Below, one piece after another: positions 1-11,248 of a stretch of DNA of 64,000 bases (positions are counted from its first letter, which is position 1; every line of letters begins with the position of its first letter). The notes below the pieces were generated by a model. The model searched no databases. It worked only from the letters and a program-made list of their open reading frames with translations, and was not told the origin of the DNA. Source of the DNA: Teratosphaeria epicoccoides (taxonomy: Eukaryota > Ascomycota > Dothideomycetes > Mycosphaerellales > Teratosphaeriaceae); the NCBI GenBank assembly GCA_021401465.1, contig JADDMT010000041.1, positions 221,214 to 285,213 of the forward strand. Direction: 5' to 3'. Both the position numbers and the translations under genes were made by a program.

Positions 1-1243
1 ATGAGTGAGGCGTGGCAAGCACTTGCTGCACCTTTTTGGTGCCTGCGAGCTGAAGCAGCACGCTTGGGCATTTAATTGCTGCGCTGCGTTCAATATGCAG
101 CCTTGCTTCCCATGCCTTGGCGCCGTGGTACTCAGTCGGCGCATAGCCAGCTCTGAAGTAGACCAGGCTGACTTCGAAATGCTGATTGGGCAGGTGCGGT
201 GGCGTGTATATGAGCTTCCGCTTGCTGTCGAGCTGAGTTTCCTCCAGCACATTGTCAAATGTGAGGCGAAAGACCTCTACGCCATAGTTCTCGCTCAACG
301 CGAACTCAACGTGTTTCTGATCAAAGACGTTACGCTCGTTGGCCTGAACGAGGAAGATGACGCAGGTAGGGTGACCAGTGCTCGAAAGCCCATAGGCTTG
401 GTGAGCTGCGGCCATACCTCTTGCGAGATCATGTGCGGAGCTGCTCTGCTGTAAGGATTGGTCCTTGAGCAGAGACACAATTTGTTCTGGATATGCACGC
501 TTCTTCAGGAGATGCTTGTGCAAAGCAGACACTTGTGTTGAGAGGCCACCGAAAGAGGAGGCGATGGTGTTGAACTCGACTTGTTTGACGGAGAGTGGCG
601 TCGCGGGATTCGACGTATCGACGTGCACCATGTAGTCTGAACGAAAGAGACCCAAATTGAGAGGCTTTGTCGAAGGTCAGGATAGAATCATGTAGAGGCA
701 TGACATGAAGACGCACCTGGATGTAGCCTTCCATCTTCACGGCCAAATGAACCCTCCATAGCTCTGCTATAAAATCATCAATCTCGATCAGTCTGACATG
801 TAGATGTCAGCCAACTGATTGGGACTCCTGCGCAGCAGCTTCTAAAATGAAATGCCAAGTGAACCATGACAGGAGAGAAAGCGAAGTGAGAGGAGAGCTA
901 TCACGAGATTATAGTTGCCATTGCAGCAGTCGTGGACAGAAGACACATGAAGCAATACCTACTCTTCGACCACACCACCCAGCCATTTCTCATCGCTGGC
1001 TATGGCGGAGTAGAGCTCGTTGTAGGACACGGCCACGCTCCTGGCCTGCTCGAAGCATACTCTCGGGAAGAGGCTGGGGAACAGCGTCACGGGCGCTGTG
1101 ATTGCTTGGGATCCTGATGGGCTTTCTGGAGCCCTCACTGCAAGTCCATGGCTGATCGACCAGTCCTTCAGGGTGGAGAGCAGGTATTCCTGCTGCTGTT
1201 CGTTCAGGCTTGGTGGATATTCTGGATATCCTGGAACGGCCAT
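1..1243 (-). CDS. GSH2: Glutathione synthetase, N-terminal part (runs off left edge)
   Basis: ATP-grasp enzyme that joins gamma-glutamylcysteine and glycine to make glutathione in the cytosol. I read three exons: 1243..963, 792..717 and 664 to the window edge, joined in phase across introns with GTAGGT and GTGCGT donors. The ATG at 1243 sits in a strong context (AAGATGGCC) and gives MAVPGYPEYPP. Family landmarks in order are the N-terminal LNEQQQEYLLSTLKDWSISHG, the block TAPVTLFPSLFPR, then LFRSDYMVH, the substrate-loop stretch VEFNTIASSFGGL, and LAGTKKVQQVL at the edge. The C-terminal ATP-binding lobe lies outside the window. It is divergent to the SNF2 gene, sharing about 1.2 kb of upstream DNA. 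The family identity is secure; whether the rest of the gene is intact cannot be seen. Confidence 0.93.
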
Positions 1244-2464
1244 CTTACTCAAATCTGGTCCGAGACCGTCTTCCCGTGCTCGGAGGACTCGACTGCTGAG
1301 TTACGGCAAGACGCAAGTTCCAGGTCAACGCTGCTGGACTGCGTTGTGTTCGGCTTGCCGTGATCGGCGCCGAACGTGGGTCCGGTCTTTCAATGCTGAC
1401 GCCTGACTGTCGACTTCCTGACCATATGCAGCGCTTGACTGGTCAAAGATCGAATGTCATTAGCTTGTGATGCGTCAATGTCTGCACCGGTTCCATGTCA
1501 GCATTGACGAGTGGACGGCATCCTAGTTACGGGGGGCACCGCACAAGGCTGTCCGGCGCACACCGGGAGGCTTCCAAGGTTCCTCCACTGACTACAAACT
1601 CAACCTACAACCTCCACAGTCCTCGACATTCGAGACATTGGACCACGTCTAGGCCGAGTTGGCTTACTGGTCTATCTAATAGCGCTCGCACGACGCACAT
1701 CTAGCATCGCGTGCCCAAGCGTTTGATCTAGCATACTGCTGCCCAGTCACCCTCCCCGGACACGTTGAGACGTGCTGTTCGAACGCCTTCAGTCTGTATC
1801 ATTCGCCGCCAATGGTGCTCAGGCCTACTTTGCAAGAGCTGCAGTGTATTCACGAATGGAGCAATGATCACAAGAGAAGGATCGCAATCGTGCACGACTG
1901 AGGCTCCGGGCGGGAGGGTCGTTTGCGCCCTGCAGTCTGCAGTTTGGCGGCCCAGATTGTCTCAGCACCCAAGGTGAGCAGTTCGTCGCTTCTCATGTCG
2001 CATCTGTCTACGACTTGCATCGTCCTCGTTCGAGCAACGTCCCTCCGACCTTCACTGTCCTTCCCCTGACCCTCGCACCTGCCATCTTCGCTCGCATTGG
2101 TCCGTGCACGAGCGTTCTGGTGACATCTAGGCGTACCCCGAATCTGCACCTCGACATCAGCATCACACTCGTTGGCGACTGCTCAAGCTGAACGATCATC
2201 TGCCTGCTGCATGAGGCCCGGTCTGCAGCGAGTTCCATTTCGCGACCAGCACGGCCGATTCTCGCAGCAGCATCACTTCTGACACAATACCAGCAAGTGC
2301 GAGCTCCATCTACCATCGCTCATCAACGCCTCCTGCTTCTCTGTCCACCGCGGAGGCAGCTCTAAATTGGTCTACTGATCGGTCACGTGAACGCGCGCTC
2401 CAGCGCGCAAGTGGGGCAGGCTTCTTCTGCCTACCTGGAGAGGGCAAGAACCGAAGTCGTCGAA
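1244..2464. other. Intergenic region between divergent genes
   Basis: About 1.2 kb between the glutathione synthetase start and the SNF2 helicase start. Only short ORFs without family resemblance are present. It must hold both promoters and 5' leaders. The SNF2 frame is open upstream to 2387, but only from a GTG, so I place no coding sequence here. Confidence 0.6.
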
Positions 2465-5400
2465 ATGCGTAGAAGCATGGCGACACCCCCGACAGGGACC
2501 GCAACCATGGATCCGGATCCATGGACGTGGGACACCGCTGCTGTCCAACAGTTCTTCCGCGGAGACGCGATTGCCTACATGAAAAGACGCCCTGGCACAC
2601 AAATCCCTCCCATGGCATTCATTCAGAAGCTTGGAGACATGGAAGTCGACGGCCCGTCACTGATGGACATGATGACGCCGACATTGTTGCGGGAAGAATT
2701 CGGGATCAACGGGTTCCGTCAAAGGGCAGCTGTAATGTATTGCGTTGAGCTCCTGCAGAAGAAGTCCAGGGGGTTCGAGACTCGGTTTGATAGTCCGCAA
2801 CCTCAAACGCCACGATCACTACCTCCAACGCCTGTGGTGCCACAAGCGATCCTTGCGCCTCCATCTGCAGGCGTTGGTGCGAACGTGCGCGCAGGTGAGG
2901 AACAGACCGAGGACGAACGTGGTCGAAAGCGCCGGAAGCTGGACTTGGTCCAACCACAACTTCCAATCACTGAGAGCAGCAAGCCAAGGCCCGATCTTGC
3001 TGCTTTCCTGCCTGACACCGCCCTACCAGTTGATCAGATTTTCTTCGGCGCAACACTACTTGGACGACAAGTGCAAGACCTACAACCTACTGGCAAAGTC
3101 GTCTTCCAGGACGAAGATGCTGAAAAGGCCGAATACAATTTTGGCTTTACTTATCAGCCATGCTCGCACGGGCAGTCCGAATACGCCTTCAGACGCCTGC
3201 GTCACTTCCTGCACAGTGATTTGGAGAATGTGGATGTGCGTCGGCATGATCGAGAAGCAATAGCTATCATGCCATACCCTGAAAAATTGGCCCTGGATGC
3301 GGTGTCTGCTCTTGTGATACAAGTCAGCCATGCAAATGGACAAGAATTTGTTTCCGTCCGTGAACGAGCCGCTGTCGTACGTGCAGCTGGGACTGACGAA
3401 TCTCCGCTTGCTCGCGAAGACGTTGATGCCAATGAGGAGGGTATCCTGGCACGTTGGAAACACACTTCGAGCGACAAGATCCTTGATGACTCTGACGAGG
3501 GTGAAGCGAGCCTATCTGTGCCAGGGGATGGCGAGGGAGACCTGGACAGCGACGACCGGTCTGGGAGCGAGTCAGAAGCTGAGGAGGTTGAAGATGAGGG
3601 CGTTGCCAGATCGCGTGTCTCCGAAATCATCGACTCGGAAATTGAGAAGATCGTGACGAAATGGCACGAAAGTAAGTTACCTCACCTCGAAGAGAAGAAG
3701 GCGTGGGCCGTCTGGAAGGGGACCAAGCAGAGCCGTACGCTGCGCGACAGCAAGATCGCGGAAGCGCAAGCGCGTGTCCGTCACTTGACGAAGCGTCTTG
3801 ATGACCAACGTCAGGCTTGCGAGGCCGACGAGTGGATGTCAGACGAAGCTTTGAGGCAGGTATGCAAGAATCTTCATGCTACAGTTGAGGATCGCGAGCT
3901 ACTCCAGTGGAAAATCTCAGTATGGCAGCGCAGGAAGGAGCCAGCTCGCACGGTCAATCACCGCGACACAAGGTCATCTCGCCGGGAGCACGGCACCACC
4001 ACGACTGGTCAGCGCCCACACAGCTTTGTGGTACACGCGGACGATCGCATGAGCGTGGAGCCCACAACTCCAACTGATCTCCATCATACTGCTCCGTCGC
4101 TTCATGCGGAAGATGGTGACGACAAAATGGACGATCATGCATCAGAGCCTGAGCGTGAGGACTTTCATACACCGGAGGGCACGCCTTCGCCAGGGGACTT
4201 CATCGTCTCGGACAGTCGTATGCCCGACGATGGGGCCGGCCACTCCTCACCGTTTCTGAGGTCTGGTTGGGTGGCGCCTATTCCTTTGACTAGTTCTCCT
4301 CCGACGGCTGCTCGTTCCAGGATGAAGCAGGAAGGCAAGGGCACGCAAGCTCTCCGCAGATTGGTAGATGGCATCTCATCAGACATCAAGTCTCAATCCG
4401 AGTCAGGTTTATCGCCACTGAGCAGCTTCATGAAATTAAAGCCGTCGCAAGCACCGCCCGCACCTTCGGCAACACCGACCCGCTCTTCTCGCCCAGGTGG
4501 GATCAGCACGCAGCCCATTACGATATCATCTAGTGACGCAGAGCCTGACCGCGCATCTTCTCCTGAGCCAGCGCTGGGCAAGAACAAGAAGGGAAAGGGA
4601 AAGGTAAAGACCGGATCGAGAGACTTAATGAATGGCACGGCGAACAGGAACCTACCACCCCATTTTGACCCAGAGCCTCACCATGCTACCGGCGACGACG
4701 TTGATTCGTGGGACTTCAAGACGCTTAAGCAGCAGAACGATCGTCAACGCGTCCTCATCAAGCTTCTCAAGCAGGCTGGGCCTGAGCGGCGACAGAGCCT
4801 CCACAATACGCTTGGCAGGGTCGGATACCCTCCAGATCAGTTGAGGCGGCTGCAAGTTACTATACGAACGATAAAGTCAGACGATCAGGACAACTCAATT
4901 GGCCGTGACAACGGCCCTACCGATGACATGCTTTGGTGCGCTCGACTCGCAATGGCCTGGTACGTGCCCGCAGAGTCTGAGAGCGCGGATCTGCCATGGA
5001 TGGAACTGGGACAGGACGACTCCCAATTGAGAGTGTTCCTTGGTTTCTTGAATAAATTCCTCATGCAGAAGGAAGACAAGCTGTTCCAAAACAAGCCGAG
5101 ACCAAGCAATCAAGCCATACTACTCGTTTCTTCCGACGATGAAGAAGTTCAAAAAGCCCGAGACAGCCCTCACAAGAAGAGGAAACGTCAAGTCAAGCAA
5201 AGTCACAGTGCCCTGATGGCCAGAGAACGAGCACGTGCTCGTCACGACCAGTTTGCCCAGCAGGTCGAGTCTTCAGAAGCCATTTCCTCGCAGATTGAGG
5301 CTCGTGCTGCGTTTGGCCCTTCGCACTCGTCCTTTAGGATCAACCCGCACTACAAGAAGAATAAGAGCGATGACGGTGACATTGCTCCGCCACCGATATA

Positions 5401-7768
5401 CATCAATCCAAATATCGCGAAACACATGAAGCCTCACCAGGTGGAGGGCGTCCAGTTCATGTGGCGAGAAGTCACCGCTGCAGGAGAAGAAGGCGGTCAA
5501 GGATGCTTGCTTGCCCACACGATGGGCCTGGGCAAGACAATGCAGAGCATTGCATTACTGGCCGCCATTGTCGAAGCGTCCGAATCTTCAGATCGGGAGA
5601 TTCGAATGCAATTACCCGCGAACCTTCGCCCTCGCGAAGTAGGCAGCGGAAAGAATAAGCGACAGCTGCGACTGATGATTTTATGTCCCCCTGCTCTAAT
5701 CACGAATTGGCGTAACGAGATTGAGAAGTGGGCTGGATCTGCGCTCGGTTCTATCTTCGTGGTAGAGGCTGCATCCAAGTCGAAGCAAAGGCAAGACCTA
5801 GAGGATTGGCACCGTGTAGGTGGAGTACTGATTATCGGCAATGCGGTATTTCGGAACTTCTTCAAAGCCAAGAAGAATGAGAGCGAAGCCAGTGCGGCCG
5901 AACGTCTTGCCCAGAACGAGAAGCTGCTTTTCAAGGGTCCGGACGTGGTCGTCGCAGATGAGGTCCACAGCTTCAAGAACACAAGCGCAGCCATATCCAA
6001 AGCTGTCAATCGCATCGAGACGCACACTCGGATAGGGCTTACCGGAACTCCAATGAGCAACGATGTGTCTGAGATTTATTCTTTGGTAAATTGGGCTGCA
6101 CCAGACTTCCTGGGCGACCCTGTTGAGTTCAGGGCCAAGTTTCAAGAGCCAATCGAGGCTGGCATGTATGGGGACAGCTCTCGCTACGAGATTCGGAAGA
6201 GCATCATGAAGTTGAAAGTGCTGCACCACGAGATTCAGCCGAAGGTTCATCGTGCAGATATCACCGTCTTGAAAGGCTCGCTCAAACCCAAGACAGAGTT
6301 TGTGATCACTGTGCCACTCACGTCGGTACAGACAGAGGCGTACAAGCGTTACGTCGATGCTCTAGTGGGTGGCGGTCGCAACGAGAGAGCTTCCCAGGTC
6401 GCCATATTCGGCTGGCTTGCAGTGCTGATGTTACTGACGAATCATCCATCTGCGTTCATGCGTAAGCTGCTCGCACCATCGCCCGCCAAGAAGAAAGGCA
6501 AAGGCAAGAAGTCTTTCGCAGAGGAGGGTGAGCTTAGCCGCGACCCTTCGCCGGGCAACGCCGTTGTTAGTCGCGAGGTTGCTCTGGAGGAGGGAATTGA
6601 CAGGGACGCATTGAAGGCATTCGGCGACGAAGACGCACGCACATTAGGTTTCTCTGATGAGCAAATCCGACAAATCATTGGCGACATGGAGGAAAGCCTC
6701 GACCCTAGGCTTTCAGCCAAAGTGTCCATTCTGATGGACATTTTGAGGCTGTCGGATGAGTGCGGAGACCAAGTGCTCTTGTTCTCCCACAGCATTCCAA
6801 CGCTGAATTTCCTGCAACAGTTGTTCATCGATCAAGGCATCAAGCATGGTCGGCTCGACGGCACAACCGCAATGAAGGACCGCACGCCCTTGATCAACAA
6901 CTTCAACGACAAGCACTTTAACGTACTGCTTATCTCGACGCGCGCTGGAGGCACGGGCTTGAACATACAGGGCGCAAATCGTGTGGTCATCTTCGACTTT
7001 AGCTTCAATCCTTCTTGGGAACTGCAGGCGGTTGGTCGAGCTTATCGCTTCGGCCAAAAGAAGCCTGTGTTCGTGTATCGATTCGTGGCGGGTGGAACAT
7101 TTGAAACAAATTTGTACAACAAACAGATGTTCAAAACCGATCTTGCGAATCGCGTGGTGGACAAAAAGAACACGCGTCGCAACGCGCAGAGAAACACCAG
7201 AGAGTATTTGTTTCCGCCAAAGCCGGTGCCCCAAGACGACTTGCTTCAGTGGTTAGGCAAAGATCCCAATGTGCTGGATCGGTTGCTCCCGATGCATGGT
7301 TTTGGTGAACGAGGCCAAGTTGACACCTTGATGCGTTCCATACAAACAATGGAGGTCCTGCAGCAGGAGGGCGAAGATGACCCACTAGATGATGATGAAC
7401 AGAGGATCGTGAACGAGGAAATCGAGGCAGCCAGGACGATAGGTCGTGGTGCTGGCGGTCCCAGGAGGAAGACGGCCGACGCGTTGGGTGGCGGTCCCGC
7501 TTCCACTGCTCCGAGCACGTCTGCTGCTCGGAGCGCACCGCATGCTAGGAGCATGATGCCGCCACCTGTATCTCATGGCTTACCGATGGCGCCTCTGCAC
7601 CTCCCAGCTGCACCTGGCTCTGAGGCACAGACTTCTAGTGGACCGTCATCGACTGCTCCACAGCCTGCGGCAAGATCGACCTTGGCACCTGGCCAGAACA
7701 TACCAAACGGGCTGCCGTTCATCTCGCAGTCCTCCTTCAACCAATCTGGGCGCCCTCGCGGGCAATAG
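2465..7768 (+). CDS. SNF2-family DNA translocase with N-terminal SAM-like domain (ATRX/ARIP4/Rad54-like)
   Basis: A single uninterrupted frame of 1,767 codons. The frame is open back to 2387 but that codon is GTG, so the first ATG (2465) or the next (2477, context AGCATGGCG) is the likely start. A SAM-like helical domain occupies roughly residues 20-105 (TAAVQQFF ... INGFRQRAAVMY). A long, charged, low-complexity region full of S, E, D, K and P follows to about residue 960. The SNF2 motor then has Walker A HTMGLGKT (lysine 1024), motif II ADEVH (about 1165), motif III LTGTPMSND and the C-terminal helicase lobe with TRAGGTGLNIQGANRV and VGRAYRFGQ (about 1523). The tail is P/S/A-rich. Role expected from the family: ATP-driven remodelling or translocation on chromatin in repair or transcription. 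Motif II reads DEVH where DEGH or DEAH is usual. The exact subfamily is inferred from motif spacing. Confidence 0.88.
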   Translation: MRRSMATPPTGTATMDPDPWTWDTAAVQQFFRGDAIAYMKRRPGTQIPPMAFIQKLGDMEVDGPSLMDMMTPTLLREEFGINGFRQRAAVMYCVELLQKKSRGFETRFDSPQPQTPRSLPPTPVVPQAILAPPSAGVGANVRAGEEQTEDERGRKRRKLDLVQPQLPITESSKPRPDLAAFLPDTALPVDQIFFGATLLGRQVQDLQPTGKVVFQDEDAEKAEYNFGFTYQPCSHGQSEYAFRRLRHFLHSDLENVDVRRHDREAIAIMPYPEKLALDAVSALVIQVSHANGQEFVSVRERAAVVRAAGTDESPLAREDVDANEEGILARWKHTSSDKILDDSDEGEASLSVPGDGEGDLDSDDRSGSESEAEEVEDEGVARSRVSEIIDSEIEKIVTKWHESKLPHLEEKKAWAVWKGTKQSRTLRDSKIAEAQARVRHLTKRLDDQRQACEADEWMSDEALRQVCKNLHATVEDRELLQWKISVWQRRKEPARTVNHRDTRSSRREHGTTTTGQRPHSFVVHADDRMSVEPTTPTDLHHTAPSLHAEDGDDKMDDHASEPEREDFHTPEGTPSPGDFIVSDSRMPDDGAGHSSPFLRSGWVAPIPLTSSPPTAARSRMKQEGKGTQALRRLVDGISSDIKSQSESGLSPLSSFMKLKPSQAPPAPSATPTRSSRPGGISTQPITISSSDAEPDRASSPEPALGKNKKGKGKVKTGSRDLMNGTANRNLPPHFDPEPHHATGDDVDSWDFKTLKQQNDRQRVLIKLLKQAGPERRQSLHNTLGRVGYPPDQLRRLQVTIRTIKSDDQDNSIGRDNGPTDDMLWCARLAMAWYVPAESESADLPWMELGQDDSQLRVFLGFLNKFLMQKEDKLFQNKPRPSNQAILLVSSDDEEVQKARDSPHKKRKRQVKQSHSALMARERARARHDQFAQQVESSEAISSQIEARAAFGPSHSSFRINPHYKKNKSDDGDIAPPPIYINPNIAKHMKPHQVEGVQFMWREVTAAGEEGGQGCLLAHTMGLGKTMQSIALLAAIVEASESSDREIRMQLPANLRPREVGSGKNKRQLRLMILCPPALITNWRNEIEKWAGSALGSIFVVEAASKSKQRQDLEDWHRVGGVLIIGNAVFRNFFKAKKNESEASAAERLAQNEKLLFKGPDVVVADEVHSFKNTSAAISKAVNRIETHTRIGLTGTPMSNDVSEIYSLVNWAAPDFLGDPVEFRAKFQEPIEAGMYGDSSRYEIRKSIMKLKVLHHEIQPKVHRADITVLKGSLKPKTEFVITVPLTSVQTEAYKRYVDALVGGGRNERASQVAIFGWLAVLMLLTNHPSAFMRKLLAPSPAKKKGKGKKSFAEEGELSRDPSPGNAVVSREVALEEGIDRDALKAFGDEDARTLGFSDEQIRQIIGDMEESLDPRLSAKVSILMDILRLSDECGDQVLLFSHSIPTLNFLQQLFIDQGIKHGRLDGTTAMKDRTPLINNFNDKHFNVLLISTRAGGTGLNIQGANRVVIFDFSFNPSWELQAVGRAYRFGQKKPVFVYRFVAGGTFETNLYNKQMFKTDLANRVVDKKNTRRNAQRNTREYLFPPKPVPQDDLLQWLGKDPNVLDRLLPMHGFGERGQVDTLMRSIQTMEVLQQEGEDDPLDDDEQRIVNEEIEAARTIGRGAGGPRRKTADALGGGPASTAPSTSAARSAPHARSMMPPPVSHGLPMAPLHLPAAPGSEAQTSSGPSSTAPQPAARSTLAPGQNIPNGLPFISQSSFNQSGRPRGQ

Positions 7769-8401
7769 AAAGACTTCGAGCAACGAGCGTTTAAGAGACT
7801 AGGTCATCGAGGAGGCAAGCTGGTCATCGAGGTGTCTCGGCCGCAGTCGGTCGCAGCCGACTAGACAAAGAGACAGCTATGGAGAGTTTGCTCGGCAGTG
7901 TTACAGAGCTACGTGGGATCGCTTTGGCGTTGAGACATGGTTGCTTTTACATAGATACCCTACGAGCGTTTGCTGTTGATTGCGACAGCAATGTCTGATC
8001 TCCACCGACATGGGCAACAGTGACGATATAGTATGGCGAAAGCCATGAGTTGTCACATATCCACAGGATTCCAATAACCAAACAGTCGTACCATTGGAAG
8101 CCAAGTCAGCGTGTGATGCAGTAGATCATTTCATCTGAGCAACCAATGTAGAGTGTTCAAGCAGGTAGTAAAGGGTGCCAACAAGCATCCTAACGTACCA
8201 ATACAGCAGTCAGTGGTGGTTACTAGCCGTCAAATGTTGTATGAGCTAGGCGCTTCGTTGATTGTCTCTCTCTGCAGACTTGTATTCAGGGGCCATGATC
8301 CGGTCTCATGCATGGCCGAATGCTACCTGGCTTGGTTGGCCATCAACCCATCATGACAAAATTCACCAAAGACATCCTTGTGCGGCGATATGATCCCACT
8401 C
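7769..8401. other. Intergenic, convergent 3' ends
   Basis: About 630 bp between the 3' ends of the SNF2 gene and ORC6. I see no gene, only presumed 3' untranslated regions. Confidence 0.6.
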
Positions 8402-9262
8402 TCATCCCATCGCCTCAACGCCCGTGGCCTGCATGCGCCTCTCCATCTCCTCACACTCCTTTAGGATCTCCTGTTTCCACACGGCATAGTCTTCCCGCCT
8501 CTCCTCGCTCAGCCAGTCTACAGCGCTCTGGAACATGGTGCCCAATCCAGCCTGCAAGCCGGCGGGTCCCACGTCGTCTGGATCATGACTTGAAAGCGCA
8601 GTAGGCCGCTTCGCATGTTTCTCCTGCCGCCTGAGTGGAGTCTTTGCGGGCTTCTTTGCTGACCGGACCACCTGTTCTTCTTCCTGCAGCGCTTCTGGTT
8701 CCGTGCCTGCTTGCGCAGCTTCGAGTTGTAACTGTGCCTCAGCTGGATCATCTCCTGCCTTTCTCTTCCTTCCTGCAGCACTGCCGCCGTCCAGCTTCTG
8801 CTTCGTCGGCGTGCTCTGCTCGATGCTCTGTGCCGGCTTCGCTCTCAGGCCCCTCCCGGTGGGCGTTGTGGCTGCAGAAGTCGCCGTCCTCACACTCCTC
8901 TCAGAAGCCGGCGTACCAGCCGCGCTCTCCTGCAGCTTATCCTCCGTCCGCCCTCCCTTCCCTCGACTCGGCGTCACGGGCGTCCGCAGCACACTGCCCA
9001 AGTACGTCTTCAGCTTCTGATACACCTTTGGCGGACATGGCGGTGAAGGTCTGCCGAGTTCGAGGGCGAGACGCTTGCCTAGACGCTCACATGCTATGTG
9101 GCAGCAGGCGTACGTCCGCCCGATTTCTTCTTCTGGTTTGAGAGAAGAGGCTCGGGCGCGGGATTGGGCGAGGAGGGAGTTGGAGAGTTGGACGAGCTCG
9201 GCTGGAAGAGGTGAGAGAGTGGGTAGGAGGGAGGATAGCGAGAGCTCGACGGGGCTTGGCAT
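8402..9262 (-). CDS. ORC6: Origin recognition complex subunit 6
   Basis: 286 residues in one exon, starting at a true ATG (9262). The N-terminal cyclin-like/TFIIB-like helical domain typical of Orc6 covers about residues 1-95: SLLPTLSPLPAELVQLSNSL, then EEIGRTYACCHIACERL and PPCPPKVYQKLKTYL. The middle is a basic, S/T/P-rich linker with several TP and SP sites of the kind phosphorylated by CDKs. The acidic C-terminus (DWLSEERREDYAVWKQEIL) is likely the segment that contacts Orc3 or other ORC subunits. It acts in the nucleus in replication licensing. It is divergent to the GDP-mannose transporter. The N-terminal motif order is diagnostic for fungal Orc6; the role of the tail is inferred. Confidence 0.85.
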   Translation of the reverse strand: MPSPVELSLSSLLPTLSPLPAELVQLSNSLLAQSRARASSLKPEEEIGRTYACCHIACERLGKRLALELGRPSPPCPPKVYQKLKTYLGSVLRTPVTPSRGKGGRTEDKLQESAAGTPASERSVRTATSAATTPTGRGLRAKPAQSIEQSTPTKQKLDGGSAAGRKRKAGDDPAEAQLQLEAAQAGTEPEALQEEEQVVRSAKKPAKTPLRRQEKHAKRPTALSSHDPDDVGPAGLQAGLGTMFQSAVDWLSEERREDYAVWKQEILKECEEMERRMQATGVEAMG

Positions 9263-9894
9263 GCTTGGGATGCTTTGTGTATTTACTTATGGACAAGATC
9301 AAACACGCGTGCTTCTCGTGATCCAGAAGGCGCGGCCGCAGTAGATTTGAGTGAGTTGGTGACGCGCCAGTGTCGATCACGCATTGGGGAGTGGCAATCG
9401 CCGAGGTTCCCCTTCTTCCAGCAAGTTGGCCAAGTATCTGAGAGGCGGCTGGAGAAGAGGATCGGAGAAGAGCAAATAATATCCACAATCACCCAGCACA
9501 TATCCCCTCTCCAGTCCTCAAGACTTGCTGGGCGGCGTTCCCTCCGTGGAAAAGTATTACGACGCCAGCGAAATTGGTTCCGCCGCGCATCAGCCACAAC
9601 CAAGCTCACTAGTGACTAGAGGACTCCTGTCTCCGTTAACCTTGAATCCCCACAAGAATCCTGCTTGATATATTTGATCATCACCACCCGCATCGCGCGA
9701 AGAAGGCCGTGCGACTATTGGCCTTCATTTTCATCAACACGACGACCTACATTGGACCCCAGGCTTCCCTCCGCACCACGTCTGGCCGCTGGAAACCACC
9801 ATCTCCCCTTGCTGATCGTGCTAGAGAGCGCAGCACTCCCGCGGCGAAAGCCAGCTATCCCTTTCCCACCACCTCACATCTCCACCCCTCCTCT
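9263..9894. other. Divergent promoter region, ORC6 / GDP-mannose transporter
   Basis: About 630 bp with no supported gene. The frame of the transporter is open upstream of its ATG but only from non-ATG codons. Pyrimidine-rich stretches just before 9895 are typical of fungal promoter and leader DNA. Confidence 0.55.
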
Positions 9895-11248
9895 ATGTCT
9901 TCTGGCGGCGACAAGAAGTACGACCCGGATCTGCGCGATACCACGGTCGAACTCGGCGAGCGTACACCGAACGGGCATTTCGAGGCACACAACAGTCAGG
10001 CGACCACGCCGCAGCCAGGAGCTGCCATGTCGGGAGTGTTGGGCGGCGGTGCGGGCGCGCAGAGCGTCGCGAATAACCCTGTGATCAGTATTTTGGCGTA
10101 TTGTGGGAGCTCGATACTGATGACGACGACGAATAAGTACGTGGTCTCGGGCAGTGGGTTCAATTTGAATTTCTTTTTGCTTGCAGTGCAGGTATGTATG
10201 GCCTGCAATCCAATACGCTGGCGACGAGTGAGAGCTGCGAGTATGCTGACATTGAACCAGAGCGTTGTCTGCATCTTGGCCATCCAGACTTGTAAAAGCT
10301 TCGGCCTGATCACCTACCGCGACTTCAACACCGACGAGGCACGAAAATGGTTTCCTATCACCCTTCTACTCGTTGCCATGATCTACACCTCGACAAAGGC
10401 TTTGCAATTTCTCAGCATTCCAGTGTACACCATCTTCAAGAACCTGACCACCATCCTCATCGCCTATGGTGAGGTTCTCTGGTTTGGCGGCACCGTCACG
10501 AGCATGGCATTGCTCTCTTTTGGTCTTATGGTCCTGTCAAGTGTTATCGCGGCATGGGCAGACATCCAGCACGCGCTCAATTCGTACGGTGGAGATGCGA
10601 GCACCGGCGAGGCGGCCGAGAAGATTAGCACACTCAACGCAGGCTACATGTGGATGATGATCAACTGCTTCTGCTCTGCGACCTTCCTTTTGGCCATGAG
10701 GAAGCGGATAAAGCTGACGAACTTCAAGGATTTTGACAGTGAGTACAAATCTCGACGCAGTTCGGCTTGGCAAGCTGACAATGCAACTAGCAATGTTCTA
10801 CAACAACCTCCTCTCCATCCCCGTCCTCCTCCTCTGCTCCCTGTTCCTCGAGAACTGGTCGTCTGCCAACCTCCTCGTCAACTTTCCACCCGCAACTCGC
10901 AACTCCATGATTGCCTCGATGGTCATCTCCGGTCTCTCTTCCATCTTCATCTCCTACACCTCGGCCTGGTGCGTGCGCGTTACCTCATCGACGACTTACT
11001 CCATGGTCGGCGCGTGCAACAAGCTCCCAATCGCCATCAGCGGCCTAATCTTCTTCGACGCGCCGGTAACACTTGGGAGTGTGAGCGCGATCTTCGTCGG
11101 GTTTATCAGTGGTTTGGTGTACGCCGTTGCAAAGATCTGGCAAAAGAAGGATGAAAGTAAGGGTGGTGTGAGTGCTGGCGGTGGCAAGGAGAGCATCTTA
11201 CCTACAAGCGCAAGCATGCAGAGTATGAAGGATTCGATGAAGTCTTAA
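9895..11248 (+). CDS. VRG4: GDP-mannose transporter of the Golgi (Vrg4/Gmt family)
   Basis: Nucleotide-sugar antiporter that brings GDP-mannose into the Golgi lumen for mannosylation of glycoproteins, glycolipids and cell-wall mannan. Three exons, 9895..10191, 10261..10738 and 10791..11248, give 410 residues; introns are 69 and 52 nt with GTATGT and GTGAGT donors. A hydrophilic N-terminus is followed by about ten hydrophobic segments. Family signatures are LAYCGSSILMTTTNKYVVSG near the first helix, the central PVYTIFKNLTTILIAYGEV, and MVGACNKLPIAISGLIFFD with the GALNK-like motif (here GACNK) that contacts the GDP moiety. The C-terminus is polar, as expected for Golgi retention or recycling. 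The second intron ends in ACTAG. Paralogues exist in some fungi, so the symbol denotes the family. Confidence 0.93.

Noticed and set aside
5..454. Plus-strand ORF of 149 codons at the left edge
   Set aside because: Starts with GTG and is antisense to glutathione synthetase exon 3, whose frame carries diagnostic motifs.
2387..2464. Longer N-terminus for the SNF2 protein
   Set aside because: The frame opens at GTG; a eukaryotic gene should start at the ATG at 2465 or 2477 unless an upstream exon exists.
9709..9894. N-terminal extension of the GDP-mannose transporter
   Set aside because: It opens at a CTG and has no family resemblance; the ATG at 9895 gives the expected polar N-terminus.
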